From the NCBI RefSeq assembly GCF_004210375.1, contig NW_027467782.1, positions 20,563,276 through 20,627,275 on the forward strand: a DNA stretch of 64,000 nucleotides, in the 5' to 3' direction. The position numbers and the translations under genes are program-made. The notes under the pieces are model-generated. The model saw only the letters and a program-made list of their open reading frames with translations. It was not told where the DNA came from and did not search any database. Shown here in pieces: positions 10,661 to 22,300 of this stretch. Positions within the stretch are counted from its first letter, which is position 1. The number at the start of each line of letters is the position of its first letter. The DNA comes from Tachypleus tridentatus (Eukaryota; Arthropoda; Merostomata; Xiphosura; Limulidae).

Positions 10661-13600
10661 GATAAAAAAAAAAAAAAATACAAAGTTGTTTTGAAATTTT
10701 TTTAAGAGATGGACAAAGGTCATTAATTCTAGGACTAAGAATGATGTCATACTGTTATAGAATTTAGCAATGCTATCCAATAAACATCCTTAATTTCTTT
10801 CTAAAAGTGGAAAAGATTCACAAATAACAATGAACAGTTGTGTTGAAACTTGAGAAAATTAAATAACCTTAAACAATATCAAACCTAATGAAGGGCAGTT
10901 GCTTGAAACACTAGTTAAATAATGTAACTGTTTTTATCCTTTTTTTAACTTTAGGTGTTTATAAAAACAATATTTCTTTTGTGAAGTAAGAGAGGATTCC
11001 ATGTACTGTAGACCAGCACAGTGCTTCCTTGTACCTAGAAAAGCATGAGACCTGTACAAGTAAAACTTTATACAACCTTCCCTAACAATGGCTAGTGACC
11101 AATAAAAGCCAGCCTATTAACCTGAGACACACATCCTCTAATACAAAGAAAAAGCAATATGCAACAAAATTCACATGATACAAACGTGAAACTCCCTTGA
11201 GTTAAAAAAAGAGAAAACAGACCTCCATGATGGTCACTGAATATTTAAACTACTGTATGTATATATATATCAACCAGTCTCTGTATCAAGAAGACTAATG
11301 ATTGATTTTCAGCCACGACTACAAAATAAATAGTTCTTTGAGATTTCCAAGAATATGGAAGCAGATTATTTGTCAAAACACAGGATAAAAAGTAATGAAT
11401 AACTGGTATCTAGTCGTTAATAAAAAGTTCTCAATTAACAATCAGGCTGAAGTGACCATACAGGTTACTAACCATGACAGTTCATGAGCATCAGAACTAT
11501 GGGATGGACAAGACAAATACAAAAACTTGTTCACCATTTACCATTCAGATAACTAGACTAGACTGATGTTTCAGGCAAGACTAAGAAAAGAGGATTCTAA
11601 AGTATTCTAGAGATGTTTCTCAAGCAAATTAGAATGACCAAATACAAAGTTCACCAAAATAATTATAACAGAAATAAACAATCTGATTAACAATTACTTT
11701 GAACTTCTTTTAAAGCCTGTAGAAAAGTCCAGTGATTTAGTCAACAGAAAAAATAATAAAAAAAAGAGAATAAAAGCAAATAACTTCATGAAGAAATCAC
11801 AATTCCAAGAATTACATGACAAAATAAGTCACTCTCACATACAGCTGTGATAAGACATGTAACTGGATTACTCGAAGTTCAAGAGAGCGAAGTCAACAAA
11901 AAATGTATCAATTACAAACATATATGTGACATTTATAATCACGAGTACGAATGCCATAAATACATTGACGGATGTCACTGACAATGAATGTAAATCTCGT
12001 GTATATATTTGGTTCCCAGACATATAAAAGTGTTCTTGACTGAAGCTAACGGGCAAAAATTCCAGATTAAAATGCACACAGAAGCATTTAAATGACATAG
12101 TCTTAAGTACTCACATCAGAAACTCACTGATGAGTAGTGTTGATAAACAAAATAACACTGAAAGTCATATCTGTTTATCTGATCAGAACAGCATAATTTT
12201 AAAATTAATTTATATGCAAGTTACTGAATTATGTGCAAAATTTAACTAAACATCTTTACAATCCATGCATGTGAATGAAATTAACATTATAGTATATAAT
12301 TTAATGTTTATGTTATTCAAGTTTTAATTCTTTGTTACAACAGAAACATTTAAAATAAATATTTTGCTCACATAGTTTGCTTGTCACATGATCCAAGTTA
12401 TATAAAAAAATCTCCAATTTAACAGAAACTGACTGTAAACACATAAGCTCACAATGCATACAACTGTCTAGATGCCAATGTATTTTCACATGTCCTTTTG
12501 AGACAGAACTGAATCCACTGCAAAAGAGAAATAGATTTTACAGCCTTTTATGGGTGCTATGCCAATCTTCTATACTTTGGAAACAAATTTATGACGTACA
12601 AGTAATTAGTTAATACAAGTGTACAAAGATGTTATAAAGAGCTCAGTTTACACTCCACTCCACCAACAGTTAATATGAAATTGGTGTACAGTTTTTGTAC
12701 TGAAGTCGAAGTAACAGCCTGCAGTACTATTGTCTACAGCACTTACAGTGGTTTGTTACCTCAAAATGCTATAGTTAGAGACAGTTGAATTGTACTTAAA
12801 TCTAATTTTTATATTTTAGTTGACTATGTATAATTTATGTTTTAAAATCCTATTTGAGTGATTTAATTGTTTTATAAGCTTAACTTGTTACACAGATTGT
12901 GAAAGCTTTATAAACAAGATGGTATCTATAACAGCCATCCTGTTTTGGCAACACACCTATGTGGGGAATTTCTCAAAATAACTTCTTCATAAAAGGCCTA
13001 TTGGTATCAGTTAACATATCAGAATAAATAGTGACAATGAATTTTAAAGGAGAGTTAAAATAAACTATAAATGAAAAGATAAAGACATTAAATTATGAAT
13101 ATGTGAAAAGATGACTATACTAATAAATTTCTATAAAGATGTAAAAGGTATGTACACATTTTTGTTAATTTTAAAAACATTTCCCTGCACTCTCTGTTGA
13201 TGATGACAAATAGAGTTAGTAATACGGTGCATAAAAGAGAAAAAAAAGAACAAACATTTACCTTAAAAAACAACAATTGATGTTCATTTATGAGGTTCTA
13301 GAGGTTATGCAAATGAAATGTAGAAACAGTAAGTTAAAACATATTATTTTTATACTTTATGTAAAAATTACTTTGCATGTGAACTACTCAGAGTCCAAGT
13401 GTAAATAACTACATTAAATAATGAATTTTATCAGAAAAATCCAAAAATATTTACAAAATAAAACTTTTGCTGAAACTACTTACTTTAATGAAAGTTTGTT
13501 ATCAAGTTTTAAGGAAATAATTTCATTAACTAGTTTCATTTTTGAAAGGCATTTCATGAGAGTTGCATACTTTTCTTCCTATGAGCATATATCATTCTTC

Positions 13601-13802
13601 AAGGTTTAATGTCTTCCATAATGTAACTGTTAATTACATATCTATATACATAATATATGTCTATGTTACATACATATACAATATTAATGACTATTGTACA
13701 GCAACCACATAAAATGTATTTAGTCCAAAAGCAATGTTTACATTACTTGTAATATCTTTTAATATGAACTTAAATAGTAGACTTTTGTAAAGGTTTACTA
13801 AC
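10661..13802. other. AT-rich stretch, no supported gene
   Basis: Short open frames occur on both strands (for example 11868-12098 minus, 13421-13609 plus) without recognisable motifs. A minus-strand frame near 10930-11060 begins at a plausible acceptor and runs about 38 codons to a stop, but nothing links it to another exon. Confidence 0.4.
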
Positions 13803-13875
13803 CTGCCTAAGATCAGCAAAGCACATCTGAGTGCACCTTCTTCAAACCCTCTAACAGGTTCTGAATTAGCAAACA
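13803..13875 (-). CDS. Candidate 73-nt internal exon
   Basis: Minus strand, acceptor CTTTTTTGTCTTCAATAG and donor GGCAG|GTTAGT. Entered with one carried base, the whole exon is open and reads FANSEPVRGFEEGALRCALL and on to ILG, leaving two bases. A second frame is open for about 20 codons and ends in a stop just before the donor. Strong flanking sites and protein-like composition favour a real exon. The family is not recognised. Confidence 0.4.
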
Positions 13876-15189
13876 CTATTGAAGACAAAAAAGAACTCAG
13901 TTTAGTTTATATCCATTAGTGAATAATTATTATCTGTATTTGTTTTAAAGGCCTTAACATAAAATATTTGGATTGCCAACACAATTCAGTTTTATTGAAG
14001 CATAAAATGCTGTTTCGTTTTTGTCTTTGATCTGCTTAAACATAGTCTAGAAAGCCAACATCCAAATGCAGTGGAGATTGTGTGAAAAGTGTATCAAAAT
14101 GTGTGGAATAAGATTGACCTCATCAACGTTTGTAGAAACTTACTACAATGAAAGAAGTATTTTCATAATAATGCATTATTATGGCCATCAAAACTGAACA
14201 TGATTTACAATGAAATAGTTCCAAGGGCAGCAGGAAACCTGAAAGTTGTTCTTAAAAGATAAATGAACCCTTAAACAAATAATACTGTGTAAGACTATTA
14301 AGTATTCTGATTATTTACACAACTGAAAAATAAATAAGAACAAAACTACAATAAGAATTTCATTAATTAATCAACAACAAAAATAAATCTCTTCACAGAG
14401 AACTAAATCTAATTAAAAAAATACAATTCATAATTGACCTAAAACTTTAAGAAGTTAATTATTCTTGGGTATCTTTGAAATTAGGTTTTGATAAAAATGG
14501 TTTTATGTTTCAGATGTGGTTTAAATAAACAGTTTCAATTTTAAGGTAATAACATTAAAGTGTGATGGTCCATAAGGTACAAATTTTCCAAACTCTTAAA
14601 ATTTCTTGATTTGCATATACTGTGTTAACCTTATTTCCCCAGATGTTAAAAGCTTTAAAAAATAACAACAAAAGCACTTTCAATTTTGTCCATAAATCAT
14701 CCATAAAAAGATCATAGCATAATGTGTTTGCTAAATGCAAAATTTCCACCTTCAGTCATTGTCTAATCAAACAGAAATACCTTTGTTGCAATATATGGAA
14801 AATAGTCAAATAATGAAACTGTTATTATATTAACGTCTATCTTTATATTGTGCTGTTTGTGTCCCAAGAACCACAGTATTTACATTATACATACATTGTA
14901 CCTCACTACTATAACAACTGAATAAAACAAGCTAAACCAGGTTAATATATGTGATTCATCCTCACTGTCAAGCTGAATTCAGAGAAAGTACACTTTACTT
15001 AAAGAGATGGGACTAAATATTTGTCCACAGAAAACCATCCTTTCATTTTCACTACTGGCTTACATTATGCACTATATCTTATTAGTATGATAAAGCTGAC
15101 TTAAAACTGTAAAATGTTCAAAGTTGCATCACCTACTTCAATCTTTTTTTATCTACCTTTGTACTAAACTCACTGACTTTAATCTTTTC
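13876..15189. other. AT-rich stretch, nothing seen
   Basis: Short minus-strand frames (14555-14749) show no motifs. No SINE head, no tandem array. Probably intron or intergenic. Confidence 0.45.
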
Positions 15190-15402
15190 GGGTCTTCTAG
15201 AAATTTTTCCCTCCGTCCAGGATGTTTTTTTGGCCTCTAAATTAACAAGTTAGGGCTGAGAGATGCCTTGGGTCTCTTTTACAACTGGATGATATATCCA
15301 TATCAAGGCTTACAATATAAAATTGGATATAAGGCACCTTGTTAATTTGGAGGCCAAGAAAACATACTAGAGAGAAGGAAAAATTTCTAGATGATCCCAA
15401 TT
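15190..15402. repeat. Long inverted repeat (hairpin element)
   Basis: The left arm (about 15190-15253: GGGTCTTCTAGAAATTTTTC ... TTGGCCTCTAAATTAACAAG) is the near reverse complement of the right arm (about 15338-15402: CTTGTTAATTTGGAGGCCAA ... AAATTTCTAGATGATCCC). Arms are about 60 nt with a handful of mismatches, around an 85-nt centre. The shape is that of a foldback or MITE-like element, or a terminal inverted piece of the neighbouring retroelement fossil. No target duplication was found. Confidence 0.75.
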
Positions 15403-15899
15403 TTCATGAAAATATAGGTGATTTTCAACAAAATAAGATATTAAGCAGGGCAACAGTGAAAGTTATGTTTCCTATACAGAAAATGTATTTCATATAACTA
15501 GTCTCATTTAGTGCTGCCCTTTATGTGAAAAAAAAGAAAGAAAAACATGCCACAAGCCTTTTTCCTCCCTTCCTTTGGAAATGACTCATTTTAATGTCCC
15601 TCGTGCAAATTATCGTGGATAATCCTCCACAAAGGAAAGTGCTATACACTCATTATACGTGTGACTTCCTCTATTCAGTTCTATCAAATTACTGTTTTGA
15701 GTTTTAGTGGAGAATTGAATCACTCATTTTCAGTGGAGAGGAAGTACATTTTATGTATCGAAAAACTAACTTCTGATATGGTAAATTAGCTTATATAATC
15801 AGATAGAATCACACACTGAATTGGTGCAAGGGAAGAAAAGAAGCACCCTTTGAAAGAGTACAAAGGACACACCTTATGTCTAAAGAATTAGATATGTAG

Positions 15900-17750
15900 A
15901 TATGATGTGGGAGACTACACTACTTCTAAATCAGCCATACTCTTCACCAATCTGGGAAATGTGTTGTATATTCTGGTAGACAAAAACTGAGAAGTAAATC
16001 CAATTAGTATTGGGGAAAAATGGAAGTGTCCCCAGACACAAAGTGGCTAGGACATGATGGACTGTACTTGACAACTACATCCAAAATCTGTGCTGCTGGA
16101 AACTGACACAGATAGAGAGGGTGGGTGTAGAATGAGGATCATACCATCTTCACCTGAAATTAATGAGACCAGAAGGGATATCAAACCCCTGACTCCTGAA
16201 GAGAGAGTATGATAAGAATAGAAAATGGTATATCAACTTAGAAAACCTGATGTCCTGGATTGAAAAAATGTGTATGAGAGAGAAATTGACCAGAACCAAC
16301 CTAAGACAAATAACATCTTCAGAATAAGCTACACAAAAGACAGTTGAAGGGAAAGAACCACAACAATCCCAAGTTCCTCCACCATGCTGTATCAAGGCGA
16401 TTGTAGGACGTAGGCACCTATTGTTTGTTGGCCCTACCAGCCATATAAGTTAAACCAAAATTAACTTTTAAGGAAACTTTTCATGGACCTATAGTTTTCA
16501 TAGGCCCCAGGCACTGTGCCTAATAAATAATTCAGCCCTGCCTCCACAATAAGATAAAGTATAATTGAAGGAGGAAGTCAAACATATTCACTACAATGTG
16601 CAAAAACTTATGTTTTTTGCTTTTACTCTATATTATAAAACAAAAAAAGGAGACTTAGAAACTGATTGAAAGACTATGACAGATAGCCAGTCTTCAGTTT
16701 TAATAACAACAACAAACAGCTGGAATAGAAACTGTGAAAGAGATGATTTCCAGATTCAATGTTCTGTTGGACAGAAGGTCTTGAACTACCTCCAACAGAA
16801 GCTGGCTGTTAATGGGATCCTGAGGAAGGAAAGAAATGGATATCTGTGATAAAAAGAGGAAGGTAAAGGAAGCATAGGACATGTTCAAAGAATCCACCAA
16901 TCTGTGGTGAAACACTGCCAAGGGAAGAAAGTCACACAACTGAGCTCCCATCCAGTTATCAACTGGTACTGTTGATATTATGATAATCTACACTGAAAAA
17001 AACACCTGGAATGAGGAACAGGTAAAAGCTGGGAAGCACCAGGATGGGAAACAGGAATAGGGGCTTGTCTCGATTCCAACTGTGGCAAATGAGCTACCAA
17101 AACGAAAGGATAGAGTGTTCCTAGCATGCAATCCAAAGGGTCTGGAATACGTTTGAAAATATACTAAGAAACAGAGCTACACATGATTTCCTAAGTGGGC
17201 AGCAAATAAATCTGACAGAAGGCTGCATTTTGACCCAGTACGTTTCAACAACAGAAAAATTATGTATGCAAGGTGAGAGTAGAGAATGAAAATAGATTCC
17301 AACACCTATGAGTCTTAAAACGGATAGGCTACTTGATGGTTCGTCAAACAAACTATTCACAGCAAATAGGAAGCAAGACATGCTGGAACTCTCAACCAAT
17401 TATGAAGTAAAATGCTTTGTATGAACCCTAATAACCAAAGAAAGTGGGAAACTGAATAAGGTAAAGAAGAACTAAGAACTATCATACAACAAAAAAGGAT
17501 GAGGATTGTAGGAAATCATAAAAAAGGATAAAACATCACATACCTGAGGAATCATACCTAAATACGCAATATTAAACCGAGCTGACTCTGCAGGAGGTGT
17601 ATAGGGTAACATTAGAAAATTCCTGTGGTGAGAAAATGGTATAAATATCTTTCTCGGAATGAACAGGTTCAGATTGTTCATGAGATGAATAACTTCAAGA
17701 GAAAGTGGCTGACTCACAGATTGACCAGTCTCTCACTGAATAATTGCAAA
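15900..17750 (-). mobile_element. DIRS-like retroelement fossil A
   Basis: Several minus-strand frames carry pieces that resemble the better preserved fossil at 34.1-37.8 kb. One is an LLEVVQDLLS motif upstream of a reverse-transcriptase-like region. Another is a segment matching the leader part (HNFSVVETYWVKMQP against a RGFSVVGTF-like stretch there). Family assignment rests on that resemblance. The element is badly broken and old, clearly more diverged than the other two copies. The reverse-transcriptase core and recombinase parts are not recognisable. A smaller repeat with GGCCCTACCAGCC and CCCTGCCTCC ends may sit inside it at 16425-16550. Confidence 0.4.
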
Positions 17751-18318
17751 TAATTCCATTAACAGGGTTGCTTGCACCTCCAGCCATAGTTACAAAACCG
17801 GAACTCTGGGCTATATCTACCTCACGTGCTTCGTAAGCACTCACGAATTTTCAAAACAAACATGTACAATATTATATCAACTATACCTTGTCCTATCCAT
17901 TGCCGACGATCAAACACAATAAGAACAATATTTATATAAGCAGCTTGTCACAGCAACGAATCTTACGGTGAAGACGTTTTCTAAACTGATAGAGTGTAAT
18001 CACAATTCATTGTACTTGAGAGAAGACATTGATATTAGGCCTATGATGTTATTAACTATACGATTTTTATATTCAGCCCCCTAGGTATCTTCATGGGAGA
18101 AAATAAATAAATTTCTTTTCTTATAATTCTGTTCCAACCAGTATGTAAACAGTTTGTTTATGATGCTTTTATTTTTAATATTTTAACTCAAATTTGGGAA
18201 ACTTAAGGGAAGAATAGAAACTTTTTAAATTCCGTATATGTAATTTACCTGCCAGGCGAGTTGTTTGAACTATTTTCACAACAATAATTGTGATTATTTA
18301 GCAAGTATTATTGTGAAA
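17751..18318. other. Upstream flank of the Ig gene, nothing firm
   Basis: No gene. I cannot place a promoter for the gene starting at 18987. An upstream untranslated exon could lie here or further left. Confidence 0.35.
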
Positions 18319-18838
18319 CAACAATGTCTTATTTTGTAATAAAATAACGTAAACATTAGATGTTTTTCACACGTATCAATTTGTATATTTTAAATTCAAA
18401 TCAAAGCTCTTTAAAATGGAACTGTGGTTTCTGTTGCCTCATCATAAATTTCACACCTTTTAGTTTCTGTAATTTGTCTCCGTAACTTTTATCAGCTCTT
18501 AGTGTTTAATCCGGAACTCCGTAACTTTTATGATATATTGTTGTGAGGTTTCTTTGTTGCCTCTAAGCATGATGCGAAACAACAATATCTTATTTTGTGA
18601 TAAAATAACGTAACCACTAGACGTTTTTTCACACATTTTGAATTTATATATTTTAAATTCAAATCAAAACTGTGTAAAGATGGAATTTTGGTTTCTGTAG
18701 CCTCATCATAAATTTCACACCTTTTAGTTTCTGTACTTTGTCAGCTTTTACCGTTTAATACGTAACTCCATAACTTTTATCAGCTTTTAGTGTTTAATCC
18801 GGAACTCCGTAACTTTTATATCATATTGTTTGTTCTTA
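18319..18838. repeat. Tandem duplication, ~261-bp unit, two copies
   Basis: The first copy begins CAACAATGTCTTATTTTGTA at 18319, the second CAACAATATCTTATTTTGTG at 18580. Both continue through ATTTTAAATTCAAATCAAA, CCTCATCATAAATTTCACAC, CTTTTAGTTTCTGTA and TTTAATCCGGAACTCCGTAA. Divergence of roughly 10 per cent and several indels make it fairly old. The second copy has an extra internal CCGTTTAATACGTAACTCC repeat. It lies 150 bases upstream of the Ig gene's first coding exon. Confidence 0.9.
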
Positions 18839-18986
18839 CGTGCTTACAATATTTATAATATTAACAATGAAACAGTATCTTAGCAACACAGATAATTAGG
18901 AGACATTTTGTAAAAAGTTAAAGCTACTACTGCAAGCAGATTTTAAGATACAGAGATGGTGAAGTTCTTTTCAAAACATTGATTTT

Positions 18987-19320
18987 ATGGCATTCTATGC
19001 TCTAATAATAGCAATGCCTGCACACATCAAACTTAAGCCTGAAAATATTGTACTTGGCGCCCCACAGGTGATTCCGTGTGTCCCTGACGGCATTGGAATC
19101 AAAAGATATACCTTTGATGTTTTTCAGTATTATTGGTTTGGCCCCTACGGTGGAATATCAACAGACGATAATAAAATTCGGATAAACAAAGCCACGGGAG
19201 ATTTGATGATTTATAAATTTGATTTTTCTGATACCGGTGTGTATAAGTGCGTTATTGAATACACAAGAAACTGGGAGATAAAAGCACAAAAACCAATTTT
19301 CATCACTCATTTCTTGGAAG
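18987..19320 (+). CDS. Ig gene exon 1: N-terminus and Ig domain
   Basis: The start at 18987 is the first ATG after an in-frame stop at 18960. It gives MAFYALIIAMPAH, short but usable as a signal peptide. The Ig domain fills the exon: Cys in VIPC near residue 31, Trp in YYWFGP near 50, Cys in DTGVYKC near 89. The exon ends GAA G|GTAAAT, phase 1. Unspliced reading meets a stop four codons later. Confidence 0.7.
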
Positions 19321-22300
19321 GTAAATGCTTATAAGAATCGATTTTGGTAGTGTTTAGAAGTAAAAAAAAACTTTAAATTATGGATCGGATTCCATCCATT
19401 TTTACTACAATTTATGTAAAGTGTTATAAGTTCGATATATATTTAATGATTGTACATTAATTTTCCAAAATCCATGAAATCACCTTTCCAACTACCAACA
19501 TACAGCTCACCGCCATTGTTTCCGCGTTAAGCCTGCAGTGTTAAAATGTTGAAAATCAAATTTTTGTCTGCAGATATAAATTTATCATTACGAAATAATT
19601 TTTGATTTATTATTATTATATACAATAACTAAATACATACATAGATATGAATAAATTTAATCAATAGCATTACACAATTAATGAAATTAGACATTCCGTG
19701 AAGTCAGAAAACGAGATAACCTTATGTTAGAAATTAGAAAGGTTTTGTTGTTTTCCTTACAAGTCATAGAACAAATAATTTTAAAAAATCAAAAGTGTTG
19801 AATGATTTCTTTAATCGTCTGTGAAAATATTGAAATTACAAAATGCTACAGTGTTATAGCAGAAAAATGTTTCTTTTGTTACAAACACACAGTAAGTTCT
19901 GGTATTCAGAGACATTGTTTAGCCACTTTTCACATCCAAGCGATGAAACGATACATTCTTATCATTTGAAATAAGAAAGTTTGAAGAGCTTATTTGATTA
20001 ACTATATTTGTTACTGAGCATATCTTTAATTTTGATCTGAGTGTAAGACTAGAGGGAAGGCAGCTAGTCATCACCACCCACCGCCAACTCTTGGGCTACT
20101 CTTTTACCAACGAATAGTGGGATTGACCGTCACGTTATAATGCCCCCACGGCTGAAAGGGCGAACATGTTTGGTGTGATGGGGATTCGAACCTGCGACCC
20201 TCAGATTACACGTCGAATGCCTCAACACATCTGGCCATTCCGGGCCTTTAATTACCAAAATTTGCGTTTTCATATAGCAAAGCTACAAAGGGATATCCGC
20301 TGTACCAACCGAGGGGAAATCGAACCCTTAACTTTAGCATTGTAAATCCTTATTTATTATTAATTATGAAAATACATTGAGTTGAAACCTCCTGTGACCT
20401 ACGATACAATAGATAAAGAACAAGATAAGCTATATTTGTTAGATTTTGTTTATACCTTACAGGATTTCCAATGTATGAGCTTTCACGAAGAAAAGTAGTT
20501 AATAATTTGTTATGAGCCTAAAGTGTCATATCAGGTCAAAAATTACTCTAGTGGCCCAGCAAACTGTCTGCGTGCTTCCAATGCAAGAAACCGGGTTTCG
20601 ATATCCGTGATGGGCAGAGCATAGATACCCCATGATGTAGTGTTGTGCTAAATTACAAATAAATAGTGCAAAATATTATTTCTTATGTCAACAATACTTG
20701 AACTACGAACCATCTTATACTTTATTTTAGCATGCGTACAACCAAGTGAAAACTACCAATGTCCTGAAGGACTCACACTGAGACATAACCTGTGTTGTAA
20801 GTTGTGCTTTCCTTCAAAGCGTTTACATGTGTGATCAGTATTTGTGAATTCTAATTTTAAATAAATCGAAAAGGAAAAACTGTTTCGAACAAACTAAGCA
20901 ATAAATTAGTTATTATATACTCCATCTATTATTTTATTTTTAATTGTCAAAGTTAACATTGTAAACATTTCAAGCTTTTTCTTAGATCCAAGTCAACCAG
21001 GAACGGAGGAAGAAACATACGTTCCTTCTCCAAGGAAAAGTAAGTTATGCTACATATAAGATTACGTAAAACGTACCTTTAACGTGAAATAATATGTGTG
21101 GAAAGGTTGTTGACAAAATGTCGTGATGGAAAAATATTACTGTGACGATGTTTGTGTTGACGAGTGTTGTTCTTTCTTCCCATTAAATTTCTTCAATCCC
21201 TTATTCATGAAGGTAAAAAATGTAGTAATGTGTGAAGACCCGATCTCTTATAATATTCCAGTACATTGTGGACATTATTTTCTATTCTAAATAATAAATA
21301 TCTTACCATTTCACCACTCATAGCAACTCAGGTAAAACACGATTCACCAAACCACGTCTATCATTCCCACTAATTCACTGTTCACAGTTTGAGCTTTTCT
21401 GTTGTCTGAAGTACGTTTTAGACCAGTAATTGTATGCCATAAGTATTTTCCTCCTCCTAGTATTGTTGTATTATTTAAACCTTGACTATTTTATAAAAAC
21501 TGGTTGACTCGAACAGAGTTTTACATTAGTTTACAATAAAAAAGACCGTCCATGTACTTTCCCTTTGAATTGTTACCAATAGTTTTCCAATATATTCTCT
21601 TTCGTTTGTAGTTCATTTAGACACTAATTACAGATTTCTTTGAATAGTGAAACATATAAACAGTATTCAGTTTACAAATTGCTAGTAAGTAAGTGTCGAC
21701 AATCATACATCCTTGGAAGTCTGAGAACTTGTTACTTTTGCCTTTTGTCTTGTTACAAATATATATAACTGCTGTAATGGTGGTCAGTCACGTGACGCAT
21801 CAAATGATCATCCTGGTTTGATATAAAAACACAGTCAGTGTATTTGATTGTCATAAGATATGATAAGTAAATATCTTTACTTGGATTATCAAGGAAAAAA
21901 GTAAATCTAAAGTGATACTTTACACTTCTTTACCTGTACTGTTTTATCCATGTGCATTAAACTTATACGTGTTTGAATAAATAAATAGAATAAATATTCT
22001 ATTTCAAAATAGAATAAATAAATAACTCAGAACGCTGTGGTTATCTTGTTATTTTCACTGTAAGTATACCAAATGAAACGTAGCCTTCTCCAATACTATC
22101 ATATAACAAAAACAAATTGCACTTGACTAACTAACTTTCTTTTTAACTTGTATTTTTCCATTTCAGCACCATCCATGTCAGAACATACGATTCCATTGGT
22201 AACTGCTGCAGTAGGAATACCACTTTTGTTAATTTTTCTAAGGTAAGAACAAAACAGTATTTTTTTATGTTTTGTTGAATAGATCTTAATATAATTTCTA

